Source: Auritidibacter ignavus (lineage in GTDB: Bacteria > Actinomycetota > Actinomycetes > Actinomycetales > Micrococcaceae). Taken from it: a DNA stretch of 64,000 nt. The notes beneath the pieces were generated by a model. It ran no database searches, was not told where the DNA came from, and saw nothing but the letters and a program-made list of their open reading frames with translations. Shown piece by piece: positions 9,702 through 17,202 of the stretch (its first letter is position 1; each line of letters opens with the position of its first letter). The stretch is from NCBI RefSeq assembly GCF_003703835.1, contig NZ_RDQR01000009.1, positions 25,779 to 89,778 of the forward strand, in the 5' to 3' direction. The position numbers and the translations under genes are program-made.

Positions 9702-9757
9702 CCTTAGTCAGAGTCAGCGAATGTCTCATGCATTGCGGGGAGAGTAGATTCCTTTAG
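8738..9757 (+). CDS. IS481-family transposase
   Basis: A DDE transposase with an N-terminal HTH ([20 protein letters not shown]) and an rve integrase core: first Asp in [10 protein letters not shown], second in [11 protein letters not shown], and Glu in [14 protein letters not shown] 8738 has GGAGG six bases upstream. The right terminal repeat ends at 9701, but the frame stays open to 9757, so the last 18 or so residues (from LVRV on) come from flanking DNA. The native protein evidently ends near VHNLTGNYT and borrows its stop codon from the target. Confidence 0.92.
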   Translation: MSHPNAPLRPEGRRRLAVLIVEDGWTIRRAAERFQVSPATASKWARRYRAGESLTDRSSRPQTSPNRLSPRRERRIIALRFTRQWGPHRIGYHLGIARSTVGPVLARYKMPPLAWLDQATGLPVRKPAPVRYEKATPGELVHVDIKKLGRIPDGGGHRKLGAAGRKNNGYGNKGRGYAYLHHAVDDHSRLAYSEILTDERQDTAAAFWQRANAFFSEAGITVQAVMTDNGACYRSRLFRDMLGDKIKHRFTKPYRPQTNGKVERFNRTLAQEWAYADTYYSDEARAATYADWLHYYNHHRPHTGIGGSTPSDRVHNLTGNYTLVRVSECLMHCGESRFL

Positions 9758-9797
9758 CCCGGAGCTTGCGGCCACGCTCCTGGCTGGTTTTCGCTCA

Positions 9798-9818
9798 CTG
9801 TAAATGGTATCTTTACAG
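9798..9818. promoter_or_regulatory. Candidate operator upstream of toxin-like gene
   Basis: CTGTAAA-tggtatc-TTTACAG is a perfect 7-bp inverted repeat with a 7-nt centre that ends one base before the ATG at 9820. Toxin-antitoxin operons are commonly autoregulated at such palindromes. The gene has no obvious ribosome binding site, so the repeat may also act on the RNA. Confidence 0.45.
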
Positions 9819-9819
9819 T

Positions 9820-10056
9820 ATGGAGGTTTTGCGGAGCGCGCTGAAGCACGGCTACAGCACAGCCGACGTACTCCACGCCTACGACAACGCGCTACGCCTC
9901 GTGGAATACGAATACCACGGCGATGAACGCCTCTTAGTGATTGGTCCCGACCAGGCAGGAAACCTCATGGAAGTCGTGGCGGTCCCCGCACAGACGCCAC
10001 TGCGGATCATTCACGCCGATGCTTTACGCCCCAAATTCTATGACTATCTGAGGTGA
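9820..10056 (+). CDS. Toxin-like small protein of a TA-type pair
   Basis: 78 aa. The pattern [34 protein letters not shown] and [15 protein letters not shown] matches a widespread actinobacterial family that I know as the toxin-like half of two-gene modules with a BrnT/RelE-like feel. It is short, basic and followed five bases later by an HTH protein. Translation from ATG 9820 is preferred because conserved sequence begins immediately; the open frame extends back to 9766. Toxicity is inferred from family and context only. Confidence 0.6.
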   Translation: MEVLRSALKHGYSTADVLHAYDNALRLVEYEYHGDERLLVIGPDQAGNLMEVVAVPAQTPLRIIHADALRPKFYDYLR

Positions 10057-10061
10057 GAACC

Positions 10062-10307
10062 ATGAGCACCCACATACACACCAATAACGCCACTGGGCTT
10101 GAGGATCTTGACCCAGCATTCACCCCTGCCCAAGACGCCACCCACTTCCGCAACATCCGTGCCGCCCGAGCCAACCTCGCACAAGCCGAAGCCGACCTCC
10201 GGGAAGCAGTACAGCAAGCACGCAAAGCCGGAGACTCCTGGACCGTCATCGGCGCCGCCCTCGAAACAACCCGCCAAGCCGCCTACCAACGCTTCGGACG
10301 CGACTAG
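10062..10307 (+). CDS. HTH protein, putative antitoxin partner
   Basis: 81 aa with a C-terminal helix-turn-helix (GDSWTVIGAALETTRQAAYQRFG) behind an Ala-rich amphipathic helix (ANLAQAEADLREAVQQARKAG). This sigma-like HTH pattern is common in small actinobacterial proteins next to the toxin-like gene upstream. ATG 10062 follows AGGTGAG overlapping the stop of the preceding gene. Probably DNA binding and autoregulatory; antitoxin function is inferred. Confidence 0.6.
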   Translation: MSTHIHTNNATGLEDLDPAFTPAQDATHFRNIRAARANLAQAEADLREAVQQARKAGDSWTVIGAALETTRQAAYQRFGRD

Positions 10308-10414
10308 CATCGACCCAATTACGGCATGCGGTAAAACTACGGCAATTACCCGGTATTTTTACGGTAATCGCCATTCCAACTGCCCGATTATTTGCCGGCA
10401 GCACGGTGGCGCTT

Positions 10415-10645
10415 TCAAGCGTTGTAAATCGTTTGTCGCGAGACCTGAAATTGCCGTGCGTTTTCCGTCTTTTCATGACCAAGCTGCAGCACCACGTGGA
10501 TTTGCTCCACGTCCTCTTCAGTCAGCTTCGGCTGCCGTACTTACTTACCTTTCGCTTTGGCAATAGCAATCCCTTCAGCTTGACGCTCCCGGATCTTAAC
10601 GCGTTCAAAATCAGCGATAACAGCTAGAAGTCCCACCTTTCCGGC
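10415..10645 (-). pseudogene. Serine recombinase (invertase/resolvase) C-terminal remnant
   Basis: Reading leftward: GKVGLLAVIADFERVKIRER, then QAEGIAIAKAKGK, a TAA stop, then in the same frame VRQPKLTEEDVEQIHVVLQL and ARQFQVSRQTIYNA. This is the end of the catalytic domain, the long E helix and the C-terminal HTH of a Pin/Hin-type small serine recombinase. The N-terminal half with the catalytic Ser is missing and a nonsense codon breaks the rest. It is a relic of a transposon or invertase cassette. The short AT-rich stretch just left of it (10320-10370) has repeated ACGGTAAT/ACGGCAAT words, possibly old recombination sites. Confidence 0.75.
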
Positions 10646-10954
10646 GTTGTTCCAGTTTGAAGTGTTATAAGGCGAGTTAGCCCGCTTTGAATATCCAAAG
10701 TCATCGATTTTAAAATGCTGCTAAGTAGTGACGCACGCTCCTAGAGCCGCAAAACGAAAGGAGTAAAAAGCCGCCAATCGAAAATAACAATCACACCTGA
10801 AGATTCAACGGGTCCTTAAATGTTGAAGGTTCCGTAGCATTGACCATGATGGAATTTATAAAACGTTCGACCATCAGGAAAATAAATATGGCCTATACAA
10901 AACCCCAATAAGACCCCTACGTGAAAACTGTTTCGACTCAATGGAGGCCGAAGA
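10646..10954. other. AT-rich gap without a recognised gene
   Basis: About 310 bp between the recombinase remnant and the amidase gene. I see no gene, tRNA or clear repeat. It is markedly more AT-rich than the surroundings, consistent with imported DNA. The amidase promoter should lie here. Confidence 0.5.
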
Positions 10955-11650
10955 ATGGCTATATACGAAGAAGCTGAATACAGAAACATCTTTGAGGTCC
11001 GCACCGAAGTTACCCCGACGGATATGAGTCCTGTGCGAGTCAATCTTCATGTAACCGCTTCCGAGAATCCCTCTGCGTGGGATTTTCAGATCCCCGAAGG
11101 CGGTCCGCTAATTCATTTTCATGTCGCGAAGGATGGGACAGTGGAGCAGTATGTTGATACTCAGTATCGTGCTGGCTCAGACCTTGAAGGAAATCCTGAC
11201 ACTATCTCCATCGAATCACAAGGCGGCGTTGAGGCGCCGAACGAAGAGCCTTGGACAGAACAGCAGGTAACATCGATCACTGCTTTACTTGATTGGATTT
11301 TGGCTAATCACGATTCTATCCCGCTGAAACTGGCGGAAGATTCAATACCTGGCGAAAGCTCACATGGCATTTCTTGGCATCGGCTAGGCATTCCTCATGC
11401 AGATGGAATTGGTGTTGAGGGCTGGCTGCAGGAAGGTGGTTTACGGTACTCCGAGGACGTAGGAAAGGTGTGTCCAGGGACTGTGAAAATAGAACAGATT
11501 CCAGGCATCTATGAGTCGCTGAACTCCGGCGGGGTCCCAGATCCTGACCCCGCCGGAGTTCAGAAGGCGTCTTCAAAACCGATGCCGAGGACCTTTACCC
11601 GTCAGGACATAGTTCCCTTGTATGATGATGCGTGTCCGAGCCTGCTTTGA
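10955..11650 (+). CDS. N-acetylmuramoyl-L-alanine amidase (phage endolysin-like)
   Basis: 231 aa, Amidase_2/PGRP fold: zinc-type motifs NLHVTASENP and LIHFHVAKDGTVEQYVDT at the N-terminal side, SHGISWHRLGI and WLQEGGLRYSEDVGKVCPG further on. ATG has GGAGG at 10942-10946. There is no signal peptide, as in endolysins that need a holin, and no holin is visible. Base composition is lower in GC than the neighbours, suggesting phage or plasmid origin. The tail after residue 190 is a proline-rich linker and a short C-terminal segment. Confidence 0.8.
   Translation: MAIYEEAEYRNIFEVRTEVTPTDMSPVRVNLHVTASENPSAWDFQIPEGGPLIHFHVAKDGTVEQYVDTQYRAGSDLEGNPDTISIESQGGVEAPNEEPWTEQQVTSITALLDWILANHDSIPLKLAEDSIPGESSHGISWHRLGIPHADGIGVEGWLQEGGLRYSEDVGKVCPGTVKIEQIPGIYESLNSGGVPDPDPAGVQKASSKPMPRTFTRQDIVPLYDDACPSLL
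11519..11563. repeat. Perfect 18-bp inverted repeat inside the amidase gene
   Basis: CTGAACTCCGGCGGGGTC (11519-11536) and its exact complement (11546-11563) are separated by nine bases. It encodes the linker LNSGGVPDPDPAGVQ. So GC-rich and perfect a hairpin is unusual inside a coding region. It has no T-run after it, so it is not a standard terminator. Confidence 0.7.
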
Positions 11651-11669
11651 TTGGTCTTTACTAGTCCTC

Positions 11670-11723
11670 ATGGACTACTGTGGTGTGCATGACACTTTGA
11701 TCCTTTTTCCTCCTCGTGTCTGA
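11670..11723 (+). promoter_or_regulatory. Possible leader peptide and hairpin upstream of ABC-F gene
   Basis: A 17-codon frame MDYCGVHDTLILFPPRV ends 42 bp before the ABC-F start. Its last codons overlap CCTCGT (11712-11717), which pairs with ACGAGG (11736-11741). Many ABC-F resistance genes are controlled by translation of such a leader, with ribosome stalling opening an attenuator. No good Shine-Dalgarno precedes the ATG, so this is tentative. Confidence 0.3.
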
Positions 11724-11765
11724 GGCGTGCGCCCGACGAGGTTCGAAACGTTCAAGGATCTTTTT

Positions 11766-12355
11766 GTGTCGTATTCACGCACCGTATATTCCCATCTGCT
11801 AGTTGAGGGCTTGTCGAAGTCTTTTGCGGATCGCAGAGTCTTCACTGACATTTCGTTTGTTGTCCCGCAAGATGATTGTGTCGGGGTGATCGGCGAAAAC
11901 GGTGCCGGCAAATCTACCTTGCTTCGCATTATTGCCGGCCATTTATCTGCTGATGCTGGGCAGGTCGAAATTTTCCACCATGACACCGTACAACCAGCTG
12001 TCGGATTGTTGTCTCAGCAACCGTCTTTTGCGGCGTCTGGAACAATGGAAGACGTCTTGGAAACCGCCGTCGCTCCCCTACGGGCTGCGGTTTGCGAAGT
12101 CGACGACGCCGCCCAAGCTCTTGCTGACCGTCCTCACCAAGAGGCTGCCATGGTGCGGTACACCGAAGCGTTGGACCGTGCGGAACGTTTCGCCGCTTGG
12201 GACGTGGACGCGCATGTGAACCGGATGGTCGCAGGATTAGGCCTGGCGGATGTCGAGCTTTTGGCCCCTGTGGGTCAGCTGTCCGGGGGGCAAACTGCAC
12301 GCCTCGCGTTGGCGAGTTTGTTATTGAGTGCCCCGGACGTGTTGTTGCTAGATGA
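11766..12355 (+). pseudogene. ABC-F ribosomal protection-type ATPase, 5' part
   Basis: The first nucleotide-binding domain of an ABC-F protein: Walker A GENGAGKSTLL, signature LSGGQTARLAL and the beginning of Walker B, APDVLLLDE. GTG 11766 has AAGGA seven bases upstream. The frame leaves the gene at 12354-12355, where the integrative element begins. The missing remainder is at 28911-30036, and joined in silico the two parts encode about 571 aa. Translation past 12356 (to 12752) is element DNA, not protein family sequence. ABC-F proteins of this size protect ribosomes from macrolide, lincosamide, streptogramin or pleuromutilin-type drugs; which drug cannot be told. Confidence 0.9.
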
Positions 12356-12376
12356 GGCCAACTCTCAAAGAGGGGG
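12336..12376. other. attL of the serine-integrase element
   Basis: Left of the core is ABC-F sequence (TTGTTGCTAGAT). The proposed crossover dinucleotide is GA at 12354-12355. To the right is the element arm ending in CTCTCAAAGAGGGGG (12362-12376). That arm is an imperfect inverted copy of CCCCCTCTCCGAGAG at the other junction, as expected for the two halves of a large-serine-integrase attP. Confidence 0.85.
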
Positions 12377-12577
12377 TATCGCTTGTGTGTTGACCGTTCA
12401 AGAGTACCAACGGAGCGTTGGAGATGGCGGGCGTCCTCGAATCTTGTGCTCGCACAGCCTCGTGGGAACTATTAGCTTCGGGCGAACCTGTGAGAGTTTC
12501 ACGCTGGTCGCGCGTGGCGGTGGGTTTCGCCTAGCCAGTGTGCAGGCGTTGACCTTAAGCGCGACATGCTCTATACG

Positions 12578-13390
12578 TTACGGCTCGGGCCAGATCCAAG
12601 CGTGGAGCGGCCTGAGCGGCAACCCGCTCCGGCTTTGCTGCCTCGACACGGCTCGCAGCGCCTTCTGGAATCCTCCGCTGTTGAGCAATGCTATCTGTTC
12701 GATGCTCCCGAAGGGAAAGCCTGCGAAACCATTCGCTTCGACGTGGGCGTGAAATCTACGATTTAAGCAAGCAGAGGTCGTCAACAATAGCCTACTAAGT
12801 TCCCCCGGCGCGTATGCTGCGTGATACTGGTCAGTTAAGTAAGTTCGCTCGGCATTGTTCCGTGCAGCATCTAAGGCGTTGCGCCGATCGGCTCGGTTGA
12901 GATCGACGATGTAGAGCATGGATTCGGGTGGCATTGTGTTCATGATCGCTATCAAACCTCGTGTTGGCTGAGACCAAAGGCCGAGGCAGAGATGGATTAA
13001 CGTAATCTCTGGCGGGTCGATCAGGTTCACTGTCAGCCCCTCTGCGTCAATGCAGTGAAGCGTCGCCTCGGCATTCAGGTGTCTGGCGGCGGCAATGGCC
13101 TGAGGGACGGGATCTATTCCCGTTGTACGGAGGTTGGGATCGAGCCGCCGCGCATAGGCGAGGCCTTCCCCAGTGCCGCACCCAACGTCGAGGAAAGTCT
13201 TCGGAGCGCGCCCATACAAGTGCTTAAAAAGCGAGTACACCGTCGCCACCGCTAGTGTACGTAGGTGGCTAGTCTCTCTTTCATCGAATGCAGTGCTGAC
13301 CGCGCGCTTATCAGAGTCGGTGAACCAGGATTGGGCGCGATTGGCGGCGTCACGGCGGCGGTCCGTGGCGTTCTTTGCATCATCTACCAT
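12578..13390 (-). CDS. pznL: SAM-dependent methyltransferase of the LAP cluster (PznL-like)
   Basis: 270 aa, class I methyltransferase: SAM-binding motif I FLDVGCGTGEGLAYARR around residue 66, an acidic motif II in TTGIDPVPQAI. ATG 13390 has GAGG upstream and overlaps the stop of the CPBP protease gene by seven bases. It is the last gene of the biosynthetic operon, in the place of pznL. In plantazolicin biosynthesis the L enzyme dimethylates the alpha-amine of the N-terminal Arg after leader removal. The precursor core here also begins with Arg, so the same reaction is predicted. Assignment rests on position and domain, not residue-level comparison. Confidence 0.82.
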   Translation of the reverse strand: MVDDAKNATDRRRDAANRAQSWFTDSDKRAVSTAFDERETSHLRTLAVATVYSLFKHLYGRAPKTFLDVGCGTGEGLAYARRLDPNLRTTGIDPVPQAIAAARHLNAEATLHCIDAEGLTVNLIDPPEITLIHLCLGLWSQPTRGLIAIMNTMPPESMLYIVDLNRADRRNALDAARNNAERTYLTDQYHAAYAPGELSRLLLTTSACLNRRFHAHVEANGFAGFPFGSIEQIALLNSGGFQKALRAVSRQQSRSGLPLRPLHAWIWPEP

Positions 13391-14037
13391 TTGACCTCAC
13401 TCGCGACTGGGCGCACGTAGCTATCTCGTGGTTTGGGGTGGACCAGGGCGATAACGAGGTTGTGCGCCAGATGGAAACCGATGGCCGCGCCAACGCCCAG
13501 AAAGATAGTAAGGCATACAGCTAGCGCGCCGAATCCAACAAAGTACGGGACTGAACGTGCGCCGTGAAGTCCGAGATGAAGAGCCGCAAAACCTGCAATG
13601 CTGACAACAATCGCGATCCAGTACGGCGCGTCGAGCCCATTGTGGACGAGGTGGACGACCGTGACCCGCCAGATGATCTCTTCCGCAACGGCACAGAGAG
13701 CAAGGAGGGCCAGGGAGATAGTTCTAGGTGTGGGCCGCCTGATCGTCGGGGTCTTCCCGTAGGCGCGCCAGAGCGCGAGAGGAGCAACGGCGCCGGCCAT
13801 TAGGCCGAATAGCAATCCGAACGTCAGGATCTGCCCGACGGGGAAGATGCTGAGCTCGAGAAGCGCAAACAGACACAATGCGGCGCCGATGGTGGTGAAG
13901 AGATCGTAGGCGTGCTCCGGGCTAATGCGTTTTCGGATTCGCGCCGACCGTCCGACAACGTAGGCGATTGTCGGAGACGCGAGATGTAAGCCAATTCCCG
14001 CCGCAGTAGTGAGCGTCGCAGCTACTGGTGGTTCCAC
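13384..14037 (-). CDS. pznE: CPBP-family membrane protease, probable leader peptidase (PznE-like)
   Basis: 217 aa, about six membrane segments. The three CPBP/Abi motifs are present: EExxxR as EEIIWR (Glu 119-120, Arg 124), FxxxH as FAALH (His 154) and HxxxN as HLAHN (189-193). GTG 14037 overlaps the end of the dehydrogenase gene. Plantazolicin-type clusters place a CPBP protease here; it is thought to cut the leader from the precursor. Self-immunity is the alternative role for this family in bacteriocin loci. Confidence 0.82.
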   Translation of the reverse strand: MEPPVAATLTTAAGIGLHLASPTIAYVVGRSARIRKRISPEHAYDLFTTIGAALCLFALLELSIFPVGQILTFGLLFGLMAGAVAPLALWRAYGKTPTIRRPTPRTISLALLALCAVAEEIIWRVTVVHLVHNGLDAPYWIAIVVSIAGFAALHLGLHGARSVPYFVGFGALAVCLTIFLGVGAAIGFHLAHNLVIALVHPKPRDSYVRPVASEVKW

Positions 14038-14843
14038 GTGCCCATTACGTAAGTGTAGAGCGGGGCATCGTCAACGCCATTCTGTAGTCCTATAACGTCG
14101 GACAGCTCATCGTCCACGAAGCCGCCATAGGGGCGACCTGCAAGTCCGAGGGCCGCTGCCGTGAGCGCCATATTCTGGACGACATGTCCAGCTTCGATGA
14201 GGATGAAACGTGAGGAGCGTGGCCCGTACTTGAACCGCGAGCGCCAGAAACTGGCCGAGATGATGAATGTTACGGCCGCTCCCGCGACGGCCTCCTCTTG
14301 GAGTAGTGTGCGGCCGAGAAATTCCTCGTCGAAGTCCCCGATTCGTGTGAGTCCGTTACGACGCGCGTCGAAATACCATACCCCGTGTTCAAGTCCTTCG
14401 ACGCGACTACACAGAATATAAAGGTCAAGGGGGTAGAGCGCCCCTCCCGAGGGAACGGATCGCCGGATACCTTCGACGCGCCGTAGCTCTCCGTAGCTGT
14501 TCGCGAGGACGGTAGCGATCTGGTCAAGGGTTACGGAATCCCCGGAGAAGCGTTCGGCGCTGATCCGTCGCGAGATGGCCTCGCTCAACGGCATCTCACA
14601 GGAGAGGGGAGGAGGTAGCTCCAGCAATGGGAGGTCGTCGAATTTCTTACCGGCCCGTGTCGCGATCTCCTGGAGGATCGGCGATCGTAGCAGGCGGGAG
14701 ACGCCTGGTGCATCCCACGCCATTGAAGGCCTGTAGATCTTTGTGACTTCGAACCAGTTCTCGGTCGGGTCGTCGTATCGGAGGACCTCGTTACCGTAGA
14801 CAACATCAACTAGATTGGTTGCATGGCGTTCAAGTTCGGGCAT
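14022..14843 (-). CDS. pznB: SagB-type azoline dehydrogenase (PznB-like)
   Basis: 273 aa from ATG 14843 (AGAGG upstream); the open frame extends to 15113 but that part overlaps the YcaO gene. Nitroreductase-fold SagB family: SEAISRRISAERFSGD, SVPSGGALYPLDLYI and HVVQNMALTAAALGLAGRPYGG are the FMN-binding and active-site regions. Role: FMN-dependent oxidation of thiazolines and oxazolines to thiazoles and oxazoles. Fourteen bases separate it from the YcaO gene. Confidence 0.9.
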   Translation of the reverse strand: MPELERHATNLVDVVYGNEVLRYDDPTENWFEVTKIYRPSMAWDAPGVSRLLRSPILQEIATRAGKKFDDLPLLELPPPLSCEMPLSEAISRRISAERFSGDSVTLDQIATVLANSYGELRRVEGIRRSVPSGGALYPLDLYILCSRVEGLEHGVWYFDARRNGLTRIGDFDEEFLGRTLLQEEAVAGAAVTFIISASFWRSRFKYGPRSSRFILIEAGHVVQNMALTAAALGLAGRPYGGFVDDELSDVIGLQNGVDDAPLYTYVMGTWNHQ

Positions 14844-14857
14844 GTGAACCTCTTTGG

Positions 14858-16204
14858 TCAAGGGAACGGGTGAGGAGCTGGGTTGAGCTCGTCGATGGTG
14901 AGGGGGTGATGAACGAGCCCAAGCTCGTAAGGAAGTTCTAGGAGCCTGGAACCGCCCAGGAAGCGGGCGTTGTAGGCAACGTCTATGGGGCGCATTCCAG
15001 GTATTACGGTCCTGACTACGGCAGCACCTGCTTCCCGGATGTCCGGGCTCGTCACATCGAAAGTGAGCACTCGGTGTCCGAGTTCCGTCAGCCGATCGAC
15101 AAGCGCGTTCCAAAGCCTCTGGGGTCCGTCCTCGGGAAAGCGTTGGTGGTTGTCTACATCGGTGCTTTCAGTACTCGAGGTTAGGAAGTCGGCCTCAGCG
15201 ATGAGCGGAGTACCTGCGTAAAGTCGGATGTGGTCCTCGAACGACTTCACACTCTCGAAGTAGTTGGTGTCGAGGATGGCTCGCCCTTCTCGTTGTTCCG
15301 TCTTCATCCAGGTTCGGGTGTACATCGCTTCAGTGACTGCCTTTTCAGCAGCGCGTTCAATGTTTGCTGCCGAAGCAGCACCGAGCGCGAAGGGTGCGAG
15401 GCTGGAGTGGCGGCTGCGGATGACTGCCAGGATCGTGGGGATGCCGGTGTAGACAGTCATGTCGACCAAGTAGGGGTCAAGATAGGTCGGTGACACGTAT
15501 CGCTTGATATAGGAATGCAGCCGATCGCTCGACTCGATTCGAAGCAATGGTAGAGAAATGCGGTTGTACCAGGTAAGCATGAACGCGTCGCGTTCGACGA
15601 CCTCAAACAGCCCCGACAGAGCGGCCTCGACGGGTGTGATGCCGCAGGCAAGGCCGTTACTCGTTGCGTATCCGATGGCTTCTTCGCCGCGCCAAGGTCC
15701 TGCCATGTGAATGAGCTGTGCTGGTGTCCATACACCCTCGCCCGAGACGGCGTCGGTGCCCTTACGCCACCAGAGTGATACATCGTCATCCCACCGGGAG
15801 TACGGGAAGTTGGCGTTGGAGTACTGGCAACTCGCGAACAGTTGCCAGTCGTCGGCGTCGATTACGTCTTTGTTGTCTGCGCGTAGCGACGCGGATGTTC
15901 CTTTGATCACCTTGTCAGAATCGACGGGAGGGTAGGAAGCGCTGTACCGTTCTACGGTCTCTCCGATGGCTGCAAGTTCTGCGGAGACCGGGTCGGGCGA
16001 GCCGCCGCCGTTGTAGGCGTTGGAGGGAACTCCAAACACGACGCCGCTATCGGTACCGTGCGCGCCGATAGAGTGGCCCCAGATGTCGTCGACGTCGCGA
16101 AGCTTTCGATACTGACGGCGAACGATTCCGACGATGGGGTCTGCAAGCGGGCTGAGGACTTCCCAGCTTCGGGTGGTGGTGCTCCAGGTGTCGATGGTGG
16201 TCAT
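14858..16204 (-). CDS. pznD: YcaO cyclodehydratase (PznD-like)
   Basis: 448 aa. YcaO ATPase domain with AELAAIGETVERYSAS, NGLACGITPVEAALSGLFE and VVERDAFMLTWY, the ATP/Mg-binding helices of the family. The C-terminus ends in a proline-rich PAPHPFP, the PxPxP-type tail typical of azoline-forming YcaO proteins. Function: ATP-dependent cyclodehydration of Cys, Ser and Thr in the precursor core together with the C protein. ATG 16204 overlaps the stop of the C-protein gene by four bases (ATGA), implying translational coupling and a stable complex. Confidence 0.93.
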   Translation of the reverse strand: MTTIDTWSTTTRSWEVLSPLADPIVGIVRRQYRKLRDVDDIWGHSIGAHGTDSGVVFGVPSNAYNGGGSPDPVSAELAAIGETVERYSASYPPVDSDKVIKGTSASLRADNKDVIDADDWQLFASCQYSNANFPYSRWDDDVSLWWRKGTDAVSGEGVWTPAQLIHMAGPWRGEEAIGYATSNGLACGITPVEAALSGLFEVVERDAFMLTWYNRISLPLLRIESSDRLHSYIKRYVSPTYLDPYLVDMTVYTGIPTILAVIRSRHSSLAPFALGAASAANIERAAEKAVTEAMYTRTWMKTEQREGRAILDTNYFESVKSFEDHIRLYAGTPLIAEADFLTSSTESTDVDNHQRFPEDGPQRLWNALVDRLTELGHRVLTFDVTSPDIREAGAAVVRTVIPGMRPIDVAYNARFLGGSRLLELPYELGLVHHPLTIDELNPAPHPFP

Positions 16205-17199
16205 GGCTGCACCTCATCTTGATGGAACCACACCTGCGGGAAGCCAGTATCTGCGACGGGCGAGCAATCGCGGCACCGGGGGACTCTGTACACACGCCGC
16301 GTGTCCATCGACACCCCACGATCGTTCACAGTGACGGTGGTGAGTCCGCCCGGCATGCAGCTCGGGGCATAGTCGCGAAGCGTGATGTACTCGAAGGCGA
16401 AGTTGGTCACTATGCCCGCCTGGATGATGTCAATTGGCGTCACGACGGTGTGCGAGACTACGGGCTCCAACGGTTGGATCGTCGGGAGCAAGGGACGCAT
16501 CACGTCGTCGGAGAAGTTGGCCGAGCGACGGGTGTTGAAACATGTCAGGCAAGCCGACTGGTGAGGAACGACGAAGGGGCCGACCCAGGCAGTGTCGCCG
16601 TCGTACGGGACTACGGGGAGCCAAGGAGTCCCCGCTTCCAGGGCAAAGCTGTTCGAGGTCGTTAGCAGACCGTCCAAGTGCGTGGAGCCAATCACAAGTC
16701 GCAGTGCCGACGGTTGACCCGGTTCGTCCCCCTCGATAGTGCGGACAGAAAGCCCTTGTTTCCGCAGGAGATCGGTGATTAGTTCGGCGAGCTTATTAGT
16801 CGGACTGGCGCAGACCTGGACCCAATCGGACTGAATCCGACTATCGATTTCACTCTGGTCGATCTGCTCGCCTGTCCGCAGCGACGCTAGGACTCCCTGC
16901 ACGTTCATTGGCTCGGTAGAGGTGACGAGCATCTTGGCCTGGACGAGCATTTCAAGGACAGGGAGTAGGTCTTCGGCGGGCGATCCAGTTTGCTGACTAA
17001 GGTCGGCAAGGGTGACCTGATCAACGTTGCGTAGCGCGTGCACGAGCGATGCGACGAAAGGCAGTACATTGTCGCCGTCAATTTTGATGACGGACGGCCC
17101 GTAGACGGCGACGACAGCGTCTTCCAGTTCTCCGAGAGACACGGTCGGATTAAGCCGAAAGTAGCGCGTCGGTTGGTCCCGCTTTGTCTGTGTAATCAT
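16201..17199 (-). CDS. pznC: Cyclodehydratase C protein, leader-binding E1-like (PznC-like)
   Basis: 332 aa. The N-terminal third (RYFRLNPTVSLGELEDAVVA) fits the winged-helix leader-recognition region. The rest resembles an E1-like domain with a zinc tetrad: SACLTCF near residue 205 and PRCRDCS near residue 315. In such systems the C protein binds the precursor leader and activates the YcaO protein. ATG 17199 follows GGAG and lies three bases after the J-like gene; its stop overlaps the YcaO start. Confidence 0.88.
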   Translation of the reverse strand: MITQTKRDQPTRYFRLNPTVSLGELEDAVVAVYGPSVIKIDGDNVLPFVASLVHALRNVDQVTLADLSQQTGSPAEDLLPVLEMLVQAKMLVTSTEPMNVQGVLASLRTGEQIDQSEIDSRIQSDWVQVCASPTNKLAELITDLLRKQGLSVRTIEGDEPGQPSALRLVIGSTHLDGLLTTSNSFALEAGTPWLPVVPYDGDTAWVGPFVVPHQSACLTCFNTRRSANFSDDVMRPLLPTIQPLEPVVSHTVVTPIDIIQAGIVTNFAFEYITLRDYAPSCMPGGLTTVTVNDRGVSMDTRRVYRVPRCRDCSPVADTGFPQVWFHQDEVQP

Positions 17200-17202
17200 T
17201 CT

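Noticed and set aside
12357..12752. Continuation of the ABC-F reading frame to 12752
   Set aside because: Beyond 12355 the family match stops abruptly; this is element DNA that happens to stay open.
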